Of a stretch of 17,402 nucleotides of DNA, positions 9,633-17,402 are shown piece after piece. The DNA comes from Thoreauomyces humboldtii (lineage: Eukaryota > Chytridiomycota > Chytridiomycetes > Spizellomycetales > Powellomycetaceae). Positions within the stretch are counted from its first letter, which is position 1. The number at the start of each line of letters is the position of its first letter. The notes under the pieces were generated by a model. That model saw only the letters and a list, made by a program, of their open reading frames with translations, had not been told where the DNA came from and ran no database searches. A program made the position numbers and the translations under genes. The stretch spans positions 1 to 17,402 of the forward strand of contig JADGJA010000474.1 in NCBI GenBank assembly GCA_027596035.1, given 5' to 3'.

Positions 9633-10066
9633 CGTCACGTCGCAGCAACAGCCGAACGTCTAATCTCCGCCGATGCTGAGCAGCTGAGCTGGAGCAAAAC
9701 GTTCGGCCAGGTCGCCAGCGTCATAGAACCGTGGTCGACAGCGATCTTTACCGCCCACGGCCCACGGCCCACGGTTGGGTCCACGGGCGTCCAGAATACA
9801 GGGCACGGTGCAGAGACCTTGCTGGCGGCATAACCCACGCGACATGGAGATCTGTACTTCTAACATGCTGCAATTGATGAGATTGTATGCCTTTCCTCCG
9901 TTGTAGGCACACGTGAAGTCTATAGCGAAATGTTTTCTGGGAGTTTGATGCTCGACCCGGCCAAGGCAATCAAGGGAAACTAAGGGTTGAGAAATGGGTA
10001 TGTACAAAAGCTTGGGAAGGGGTCGCTGGAGCCACAGCAAGAAGAAGGGAGAAGCAAACCACTTCA
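9633..10066. other. Intergenic: RRP40 3' end and glucosidase II promoter
   Basis: A 434-bp gap between two genes on the minus strand. It must contain the RRP40 3' UTR and the glucosidase II promoter and 5' UTR. A minus-strand frame is open over much of it, but its translation has no recognisable domain and it abuts the RRP40 stop. A 7-bp tandem repeat lies at 9754-9774. Confidence 0.55.
9754..9774. repeat. Three tandem copies of CCCACGG upstream of glucosidase II
   Basis: CCCACGG occurs at 9754-9760, 9761-9767 and 9768-9774, about 120-140 bp before the glucosidase II ATG. Each contains CCACG, the core of the second half of the mammalian ER-stress element, and another CCACGG lies at 9781-9786. 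No CCAAT box at the required 9-bp spacing was found, so a stress-response role is only a suggestion. Confidence 0.5.
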
Positions 10067-10997
10067 CTAGCTAGCCTCCATGCCCCTAGCGTAATGTCGG
10101 AGTTCTGAGTTGACTTTCTTCAGGACGTCCGTCGCAGCAGCGCCGTCGGCTGCCTGTATCGCTCTGGAAGCCGCGATGACCTGCGCAGGCGATTCAGCGT
10201 TTACCCAAACGCGTCCGTTCAGGCCAACCGCCGTCTCGAATGAGAAAACCTCGGCCAGTCTGACAAGGATCGGATTCTTTGGATCAAGCAAGCTATCGAG
10301 AAGAGAGAAAGAGGAATGGGATCATCAGGACCTCTGGTCGAATGCACCTGCGTTCGATATGGGGTGGCCCGACACTTACGATCTTGCCATCCGCAATGAA
10401 CAACGAAGTACGAAGCCTCCCTTTAGTTCCCCGAACCCCGCTGAGCGTCCCGATGCATCCATGCACTCGACCTCTGGCTCCATATCCTTGTTTGCGACCG
10501 TGACGCGGCAGTACACCAAGGACCCCACGTCTAAATTTGGGCGATTCTTCCGTGAGGCACCTTCGAAAGCCATGTAGTTGACGGTGGCCCGATGAGCTGA
10601 GCCGATTTCGACTCGAAAATCCTCGCCAACCTTTGCGACGATTGTTCCAATGACCGACTCTCCCACTGCCGGCACGTACTGCGTCACAGGGGGGAAAAGA
10701 AGTTTAAAATGCGTTTGCACAGCTTGAAAAGCACCTGCAAACTCTACTTACTCTTTTTTGCGTGCCGTCGATCCACCACCTGTTTCCAGGGCCCTGATGC
10801 AGAACTCCGGCCTTTACTGCCACGAGGTCGCCTCGTTCCTGGTGAAGGCCTGGTCCGACCCGAACCTTAGTGACTGCCGCCGCGTTTGTGGGTTGTTCGA
10901 GTGCCAGTTGAATTCGATCCCCAGGAATGACTGGCCGCGAGGGCTGAAGCGCGATGGAAGCTGAGCTCTCCGCTCTGGTCGCTACTGCTGCGGTCAT
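10067..10997 (-). CDS. RRP40: Exosome complex cap subunit RRP40 (EXOSC3)
   Basis: One of the three S1/KH cap proteins of the RNA exosome, which guides RNA into the 3'-5' degradation channel in nucleus and cytoplasm. Minus-strand exons: 10997..10752, 10678..10380, 10292..10067; introns of 73 and 87 nt; total 771 nt, 256 aa, normal for the family. Domains: N-terminal domain with PVIPGDRI and VRVGPGL (about 19-60); S1 domain with YVPAVGESVIGTIVAKVGED and YMAFEGASRKNRPNL; then LVYCRVTVANKDMEPEVECMD; KH domain with ARSLLDPKNPIL and GLNGRVWV, which carries the GxNG motif typical of Rrp40. The start is the first ATG in frame. The frame is open further upstream to a TTG, which is an unlikely start. 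It is divergent from THOC1. Confidence 0.95.
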
Positions 10998-11180
10998 GCT
11001 CTGGGGGATCTTACGAGTTTTTCGAGAAAATGTGAGGGAATCGGACGAGGAAAAAGTCAAGGATCCTTAGCTGCTGCGATAGAAGAGTCAGTGGTAGCGT
11101 TCGAGGACTCGCCAGTTCACACTCGTTTCCCAATTGCAACCAAAGCTTCTGCCCGCGACCGCTGACACAACAGGACACTG
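10998..11180. promoter_or_regulatory. Shared divergent promoter of RRP40 and THOC1
   Basis: Only 183 bp separate the two start codons, so both promoters and 5' UTRs must fit here. Both products act on nascent mRNA: exosome decay and THO-dependent packaging/export. No clear TATA box is visible. Confidence 0.55.
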
Positions 11181-14148
11181 ATGACCGCAAGATCATCTGC
11201 ATCAGGTTCCAGCTATCGGCATGGGAACGAGCATACCATTCATGCAGCCCTCCAGGAAGTCCTAGCAAGGACTGGCGCTGCCGACGCGACGACGAAGTCG
11301 CACGTTATGCAAGAAGCAGTTAACGGCGTCCTCCGCGATCTCATCGGAAAGGGTGATGCTGCGGCCGTCGGGATGCTCGCTACCGCCTTCACAGCGACCA
11401 TATTCAATGCCGTGGTGCGTCCAGCAGTTTGCAGCACTCCGGAGTACCGCCTTGCTCAAACTCTTCCACAACGCGCAGGACCAGCATGCGGACGGGGGCG
11501 AGGGACTATTCACTGCTCTCTACGACATTTTGGACATGGCTCTGACCTGCACGGAAGCTGGTAGGCCACAACGCACTGACTTGGAGCACATTCGGGAAAG
11601 TCTGACACCTCGATAGGCATTCAGGATTCGACGCTCCCGTTTAGCTTGATTGAAGATCTCTTGGATGTCCTCACCATTGGCGGAACCGAACGTATCGTTG
11701 GCTACTTGGAAACGCGTTCCGACCGCCTCACTGTGGTACGTCAATACTATCGATACGCTATCTTACGAACCCTGACTGATGGCGCGAGAATAGGGCATAG
11801 ATCCAGCAAGAGGGAAAGGTCTTGTCCTGTTGAGGACGTGCAATGAGATTTTGCGACGTCTCTCGAAAACAAAGAACACTATCATCTCTGGACGCATCTT
11901 GATATTCATGTCAAATGTCTATCCCTTAAGCGAGCGATCAGGTGCGCTTGACATCACGACACACGTCGGCAACTGCATCTTCTCACGCAATCACGCAGGG
12001 GTAAATCTGAGGGGAGAATTTAATGTCAAAAACGACACGCGTTTCGAGGGTGACCATGAGACGGGTGGAGATCCGATGGAAACTGACGAGGCAAAGTCAG
12101 AAACACCTCAAGGTGTGCAGATTCCCTCCGCATGGGAAAACTAAAGTAAAACTGAAGCGGCACTTTTCGAAGCGGATGCGTTTTACAAGACGTTTTGGAA
12201 GCTTCAACGATATTTCTCGAACCCTGGTCTTCTCTGTCAACCGGAAAACTTCGAGACTTCGTCAAAGGTTCGCTTCCGTCAAGACTTAGGGCGTGTCAGA
12301 GTCATTTCTGAAACTCTCAAAATGGACTAGGGAATCGAGCTCGTTCTCGACAAATTTGATGTCATCAGCAAAGAGCTTGCGGCGCAGGCCAACAAATCAA
12401 AAGATGATTCTAGCGACAGGAAACGGAAGCATCACCGGATAGAAGGAAGCGACCCGTCAGTAGGGAAAGCAACTGCTGCAGTTGGCAGTCGGGGAGAACC
12501 TTTTTTCCCAAAATTCCTGACGAGCCCCAATCTATTTGAACTTGAGGTATGTCCTGCAGCGGATCTCTGTCGACCTCGCGCTGATCACCTGCTTCCGCGT
12601 AGCTACGGGATCCTCACTTCCGACGGCAGATTCTAGCGCAATTCGCAATCATCTTGCAGTTCCTGTCATTGCTGTCAAAGGATGAGAAAGAAAGGGCCGC
12701 AAAGGAAGTTGGGGAAAACGCCGGCGCAGCGCTCAACAAGGCGATCCAACAGACGTATACGTTGACGTCCGAACAGGTAAGTTTCAGTCTTTTTTCATTT
12801 GTACTTCAGAAAGGTTAAATACATGTTTCAGGAAGCATGGGTTCGCAGAGCTCGCGAACGCACCTGGACCACGTCGGAAGTTACGTTTCCAGGTGGCAAG
12901 CAGTTCGCTAAGAATGTCAACATCCTGATCACTCATGAAAGAAACTGGGTAAGCGAATCGAGGTTTGGGTGCCCAGGACATATGTTAACAACCTCCCTTG
13001 CAGATTGAATGGAAGAACAGATCCTGTCAAACGTTTGAGGTCCCGTCTGTAGACGTCACGGAAGGTAGCAAGAAACCCAAACTTCAGGTATATCGTAATT
13101 CGAGAGCTTGGAATAGTCCTTACGCTCAAAGTCTGGCGAATTGTAGGGATCAGAAACCGTGAGACGGGAGAAGTGGCTCGGAAATGTTGACATGACCGCG
13201 CTATGGGCCAAGGGCGACGACGTGGAGACTTTGATGCGGGATCCCAAACGAAGGTTAGACGCGGATGCCCAATGTTAAGCGACACCTGTTGCCTAACGAG
13301 TTGAGGACATCACTTGCAGGAAAGTGATTCCTGACCTTCCCGAGCTGATAAGCCAGTTGGACGAGCAATTGGACGACGCGGGTGCGCTTACCGGAGGCAT
13401 CGAGGCCGAGTATGCTCTATCTGCAGACATGGTCCAATAACTTCCGTGAGGTCTGCACCATCGTAGCATTCAAAATTCACTATTTTTCCTTTTCAGCGCT
13501 ATAGTTGGAGGCTCTACCGGACTGCTGTACGCCATCACCTGTACCTGTATCACGGCACGCGTCATGGCGAAATGCAAGTGGAGAGCGAGGCTCCCGGGAA
13601 GAGTTTGCTGATGGAATGGAGAAAGGACCGCCGGCGACAGGAAATTGCAGCCGCTGGTGGTCCTGGAACGCCGGCTCCCGAAGAACCTTCGGGTACGACT
13701 TTCTGCAGAAACGAATGTCGACAACCCGTTCTGACGCTGTGACTCGCAGCTAACTCAGATGATGTCCCTCTTGATGGCGGAGTGGCTGACACGGAAGGAT
13801 TGGAGGCGGTTATATCCGACGCAACCGTTCCCGCTGACTCAACCGAAGCTGCGTCCAAGATTGCAGGCCAGGAGGCGGATGCTGCGGAGTCCGACGCAGA
13901 TCGAATAAAAAATGCCTTCAGGGCCGGGGTATTGTCTCGTATGAAATCGGGCGACTCGTCGAAGGAAAGTACCTCACCGAAAACCGCTGCCATTCAGGTT
14001 CGTGAAAACGTAATATCGAAATCCAATCCGCACGTTTCCTGATGACTCGTCAACTATCGTAAATCAGATCTCCGAATCCACTCCCGGAACATTACCCGTC
14101 ACGATCCCTACTTCCGTGGAGAAAGGGGAGCTAGGCGAGATCCCCTAG
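11181..14148 (+). CDS. THOC1: THO complex subunit 1 (THOC1/HPR1)
   Basis: THO couples transcription elongation to mRNA packaging and export in the nucleus. Fifteen exons: 11181..11352, 11435..11560, 11617..11735, 11794..11941, 11999..12112, 12173..12267, 12331..12546, 12603..12776, 12832..12948, 13004..13087, 13147..13253, 13320..13431, 13497..13692, 13750..13997, 14068..14148. Total 2109 nt, 702 aa; introns 55-82 nt. Family marks in order: [119 protein letters not shown] and [18 protein letters not shown] (about 529-546). The last ~110 residues are acidic, Ser/Asp-rich and likely disordered, with no sign of the death domain of animal THOC1. Least certain are the first intron (donor GTGATG), the fifth (12113..12172, weak acceptor) and the twelfth (13432..13496, donor GTCCAA). 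Stops at 12142 and 12328 fall inside predicted introns. Confidence 0.9.
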
Positions 14149-14280
14149 TAAATCCCATAGATAGGTTTTCCTACTTCAACTTTTTGACAGCTCTTGTCGC
14201 GTCCCAATTGTGTAGACAGACCTGGTCTGCCCGCGAGCTCTGCGCAACATACCTGCAACGACAGTTATTTCCTGTTTGCC

Positions 14281-15513
14281 ATGCACTCTTCCATACCATA
14301 TCAACGGTTCCTTTCATGGAACGCTTGTAGATCAACGGTTTTCTGCCCGTCAAGTCTTCTGCGGAGTTATCCCGCATTACCACCAGCATGCCCACCATTC
14401 TGCTCAACCCGTTCGCATTCGACCCATAACACCTCAACCTTCGTGGCGCCAGCGTCCGCCGTCACCTATGTCTCCACCCTCCTCCGGAAGAGCGACTACG
14501 AAAACTATGTCGCTTCCTTATTCGCACCGTCCCCCGCCCGTCACGCTGTTTGGGCCGTTCGCGCGTTCAACGTCGAAACGGCGATGATAAGAGAAAACGT
14601 CACAAAGCCGGAGATCGGGAGAGCCAGGATAGCATGGTGGAGGGACGCAGTAGAGAAACTCTTCAAGGTTCGAGAGTCGGGAGAAGACTCACGATCAAAC
14701 CGGTGCGCGGTTCTGATCGGTCTTGGTGGGAAACCCCAATTATTGCGTGCAGGGACATCCACCCAACCATCCAGTCGTTCTTCTCCTCGCGGAAGCCCTC
14801 GAGACGAGACCGCTTTCAAAGTCCTGGTTCAGTCGGATCCTGTCGGAGCGTGAGGCGAACCTTCAGGACCCGCAATACGGTACCATCGCGGACCTCGAAC
14901 GATATGCGGAGAACACGGCGTCCGCGTTGCTCTACCTGCAGTTGGAGGCCATGGGCGTGCAGGATCCTCAGGCGGATCATGCCGCGAGTCACGTCGGGAA
15001 GGCCGTCGGCATCGCTACCATTCTGAGGGGCACGCCGTTTAATGTAGAAGAGAAGCGGTTGTATCTTCCATCCGAGGTGCTTGCCAAGGTGAGGGAGCAG
15101 CCACATCTCGGTCCCTCGTCGCTTCCAGAACCACTGTTATCTGACTCTGATATTGGGCTTTAGCACTCGGTCGCTTCGGAAACGGTGTTCCGATCCGGGC
15201 CAAGTTCTGCATTGGAGGAAGCGGTCTTTGAGGTTGCTACAGCGGCAAACGACCACCTTATCACGGCTCGCTCCTTCTTGAAGGACAGCCCACCGGCTGC
15301 GTTCCCTGCGCTTTTGGCTGCCGTAAGTACCATGCTGTAGAGCACGATCATGGTCCGCTCACGCTAACGCTTCCCGTCGTCCAGGTACCTGCCGAGCTTT
15401 ACTTGCAAGCGCTGGAGAAAGCGAACTTCAATGTTTTCGACCCAAATCTCGGTAAGCGTAGTTGGAAGCTACCGTACCGGTTGTGGAGTGCGGCCCGCGG
15501 TAGAACCATATGA
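14281..15513 (+). CDS. NDUFAF6: Complex I assembly factor 6, squalene/phytoene synthase fold, mitochondrial
   Basis: An assembly factor needed for respiratory complex I, derived from the squalene/phytoene synthase family but thought to have lost catalysis. Exons: 14281..14667, 14753..15088, 15164..15322, 15385..15513; introns of 85, 75 and 62 nt; total 1011 nt, 336 aa. Residues 1-50 are rich in Ser, Arg and Pro with no acidic residue, consistent with a mitochondrial targeting peptide. The domain follows: YVSTLLRKSDYENYVASLF, AVWAVRAFNVETAMIRENV (the place where active synthases carry a DxxxD motif; here it is replaced), ARIAWWRDAVEKLF, RYAENTASALLYLQLEAMG, ASHVGKAVGIATILRGTPF, RSFLKDSPPAAFPALLAA and NFNVFDPNL. 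The start is the ATG at 14281; the frame is open upstream but without a better Met. Its presence implies that the organism keeps complex I. It lies 132 bp after THOC1 on the same strand. Confidence 0.93.
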
Positions 15514-15565
15514 TAGAAAAAGTCTATAGAAATTATATACAGTGCGCTCGGGTCGCTGGCGCGTG
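15514..15565. terminator. 52-bp convergent gap between NDUFAF6 and ORC2
   Basis: Two convergent genes end 52 bp apart, so their 3' UTRs and polyadenylation sites must overlap with each other or with the neighbour's coding region. The gap starts AT-rich (GAAATTATATAC), which may serve poly(A) signalling on one or both strands. No specific site can be fixed. Confidence 0.4.
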
Positions 15566-17402
15566 CTACATGGCCATGGTTTCCATGATAGATTCGAGGA
15601 CGGCTTTGTCGAGGGGTATGCTGAGCATCTCTTCCTGCCCCGTCCCCTTGCTCACAATAATGCGATGGTCCCGGAACTCGCCCAATTGAGCTCGGAACGT
15701 CATGTCGTTGCTGACAACAAACTGCTGCCTGGCCTTTGCGAACCAGGCACTGTACGAGAGGCCATCGGCTTCCCCACCGCCGTCCTCCTGCATCTGATGA
15801 TCGCACAGGATCTTGAAGATTGTGCGAGCGTTCTTGTTGAGTGCCCGGAGGACATGGATGACACCCGTCGCCATGCGGGGACCTGCTCCGACCCCGATCC
15901 CGGCGTGTAGAGACATAAGGGATCCCTCCATGGACGTTTCCGCGGAGTATGAGGCAAACGTGGTGATGTCGTGCCATACCCAATTGTAACGCTCCTGGTG
16001 AACGTTGTCCCAGAGGAGGGGCGCGTTGATGTGATCGATGCTGGCCACAAGGTGCACGAACGGGTGTGCGGCTAGGGAGGAGAGGACTAGCTGGGCCGTT
16101 GGGGATCGAAGAGCCTGTCCGTCGATATTGTGGACGATGAGGTAGATGGGTTCCTTTAAAAGTCGCATGACGAGGGCCAAGTGATCGTGAACAGACCCGA
16201 CTGGCCCTGTATGCAGAAGAATGGTATCCGTGATGTTCTTGAGCACGGAGCGAATAGTGAGGCCGGGGAAGAACCCGTTGACAACCAGGATGCCGCCGTC
16301 ATTCAAGGTCTCTGTCGCGAACTGGTTCAGCAGATCGCGCTTGGACCCGTAGCCGTAAAACAGAAGATTGAACCCTTCCTTGAGCTCAAAAAGCCACTGA
16401 TCGAACTGCTCGACATGCAATGACTCGAGAAACGCGATCTCTCGCTTGTGTTTGACTGGAGCCGTAGCCAGACATTTCGTCATGGTCTCGTGCGAAAGCG
16501 CCGGCAACTTGGAAAGTGTGTTGTTGGACGTCTTGGCCAGCGAGTCGTGGAGATTCGCGAAATATCGCTGGTACGAGGGTGCCTCGCGATCGTACCCGTC
16601 TTCCTCCTCGTCCTCCTCCCCGTGTTGACTATGTTCGTCTTCACCATCATCGACCGTACCGCCGTTGACAGGATGTTGGACTTCCGCCTGGTCCTCCTCA
16701 CTGTCTTCCGAATCATCTTCCTCGCTGCTCGCGTCATCGATGACCGTCGCGAGGCGACTGTTGGCCTTTCTGCGTCGTTCCTGTCGCACAGGAGCCGGAG
16801 TTTCCGGCGTTTGCGACCCTGCGAGTTTCCTTCCGCGACGTCCGGCAGGAGTTACAGCGACGGTCGGGGACTCGGCTTCGAGCAGCTTCGTTCGTTTCCC
16901 GGACCTGGTAGGCGTTGCCACCTCGTCTCCCGGCGCCAGCATCATGACGCGTTTCCGCGACGGCGTTTGAGCACCGGCATCGTCAGCTGTAGGCAGTTCC
17001 GAATCGGCGAGGTCGGGTCGTAGGGTACGGTTCCCTAGTTCGACGCGAGCCTTGAAGCTCTTCTTCCGAGCTGAAGGGAAGGCATATAGATCCTTTCCGG
17101 CTTTTGCATTCGACGGCAGCTGTGCATCTTCTACACTGCCATCGTCGTTCTCCTTGTCCCCCGCCGAGCCGTTGTCCTCCTCTGCCCTGCCTTCGCCGTG
17201 GAGTGCCTCAAGGACTTCCTGGTCGCAGTCCACGACTTCTGGAAGAGAATCAACGACCTTGCTTGACTTTGGTGTGAGAGAAGCAGTGAGCCCTGTCTGC
17301 AGATGCCGTTGCCGTTGCCGTCCTGTCATGTTCTGAGGAGTCTGCTTATTGCTCAGGTACGCACGAGTGTTGGGCTTCGACGTCGAGTGAGCGTCCGTGG
17401 TG
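15566..17402 (-). CDS. ORC2: Origin recognition complex subunit 2 (5' end may lie outside window)
   Basis: ORC2 is part of the six-subunit ORC ATPase that marks replication origins and loads MCM in the nucleus. One uninterrupted frame runs from stop 15566-15568 past the first in-window Met at 17329 to the right edge with no stop, so the true start may be further right; from 17329 it gives 587 aa. The N-terminal ~250 residues are charged and disordered, with basic patches (SRKRVMM, GRRGRK), minimal CDK sites TPSR and TPTR, an RxL-like RTLR, and acidic runs. The conserved ORC2 part begins about residue 250: SYQRYFANLHDSLAKTSNNTLSKLPALS, EQFDQWLFELKEGFNLLFYGYGSKRDLL (a degenerate Walker A, GYGSK, normal for ORC2), ILVVNGFFPGLTIRSVLKNI, YLIVHNIDGQALR, LVASIDHINAPLLWD and YNWVWHDITTFASY. 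A winged-helix domain ends the protein. It is the only gene in the window with no detectable intron over more than 1.8 kb. Confidence 0.95.
   Translation of the reverse strand, partial: TTDAHSTSKPNTRAYLSNKQTPQNMTGRQRQRHLQTGLTASLTPKSSKVVDSLPEVVDCDQEVLEALHGEGRAEEDNGSAGDKENDDGSVEDAQLPSNAKAGKDLYAFPSARKKSFKARVELGNRTLRPDLADSELPTADDAGAQTPSRKRVMMLAPGDEVATPTRSGKRTKLLEAESPTVAVTPAGRRGRKLAGSQTPETPAPVRQERRRKANSRLATVIDDASSEEDDSEDSEEDQAEVQHPVNGGTVDDGEDEHSQHGEEDEEEDGYDREAPSYQRYFANLHDSLAKTSNNTLSKLPALSHETMTKCLATAPVKHKREIAFLESLHVEQFDQWLFELKEGFNLLFYGYGSKRDLLNQFATETLNDGGILVVNGFFPGLTIRSVLKNITDTILLHTGPVGSVHDHLALVMRLLKEPIYLIVHNIDGQALRSPTAQLVLSSLAAHPFVHLVASIDHINAPLLWDNVHQERYNWVWHDITTFASYSAETSMEGSLMSLHAGIGVGAGPRMATGVIHVLRALNKNARTIFKILCDHQMQEDGGGEADGLSYSAWFAKARQQFVVSNDMTFRAQLGEFRDHRIIVSKGTGQEEMLSIPLDKAVLESIMETMAM

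Noticed and set aside
9660..10067. 136-aa minus-strand open frame between RRP40 and glucosidase II
   Set aside because: No recognisable domain; it contains the GC-rich CCCACGG repeat and occupies the space needed for a 3' UTR and a promoter.
11353..11434. Coding continuation of THOC1 exon 1 to 11564 (127-aa open frame)
   Set aside because: This frame leaves the family sequence, whereas removal of an 82-nt intron joins LIGK to [15 protein letters not shown] and then matches THOC1.
12328..12330. In-frame TAG in THOC1, suggesting a pseudogene
   Set aside because: The TAG is the 3' end of a 63-nt intron (12268..12330); splicing it out continues the THOC1 frame. The earlier TAA at 12142 also lies in an intron.
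16448..17023. 191-aa plus-strand open frame inside ORC2
   Set aside because: It is the antisense shadow of the acidic, GAG/GAC-rich ORC2 arm, giving runs of Val, Leu, Ser and Arg; there is no independent support.

Overview
The window is nuclear DNA from an intron-rich eukaryote. It is most likely a fungus, because it has very short GT-AG introns (55-89 nt, one of 134 nt), tightly packed housekeeping genes and only one gene-free gap of about 1 kb. The genes present (RMC1/Mic1, JMJD7, NDUFAF6, THOC1) point to a basidiomycete or an early-diverging fungus rather than a yeast with a reduced genome. The species cannot be named from the sequence alone. No bacterial, viral, transposon, CRISPR, rRNA or tRNA feature was found.

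Layout, left to right: (1) the C-terminal end of tubulin-folding cofactor D, TBCD (+, cut by the left edge); (2) a ~1 kb gene-free stretch with a direct repeat near its end; (3) a six-exon JmjC hydroxylase of the JMJD7 type (+); (4) a short RMC1/Mic1-domain gene (-), convergent with JMJD7 and apparently lacking the N-terminal half of the family; (5) a four-exon gene of unknown function (+) coding for 432 aa, with a nuclear-signal-like and PCNA-box-like N-terminus, whose ATG lies against the RMC1-like gene and may overlap its start codon; (6) an eight-exon glucosidase II alpha subunit (-), convergent with gene 5; (7) the RNA exosome cap subunit RRP40 (-); (8) a 15-exon THO complex subunit THOC1/HPR1 (+), divergent from RRP40 over 183 bp; (9) NDUFAF6, a complex I assembly factor of the phytoene-synthase fold (+); (10) ORC2, origin recognition complex subunit 2 (-), intronless as far as seen, converging on NDUFAF6 with 52 bp between stop codons and open to the right edge.

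Exon structures were worked out by hand from reading frame, GT/AG borders and fit to remembered family motifs. In each multi-exon gene the summed exon lengths are divisible by three and introns carry the expected phase. The genes form no pathway. They cover tubulin folding, endosome-lysosome Rab regulation, ER glycoprotein trimming, RNA decay and export, mitochondrial assembly and replication initiation. The best candidate for something undescribed is gene 5 together with its unusual head-to-head junction with the shortened RMC1-like gene.
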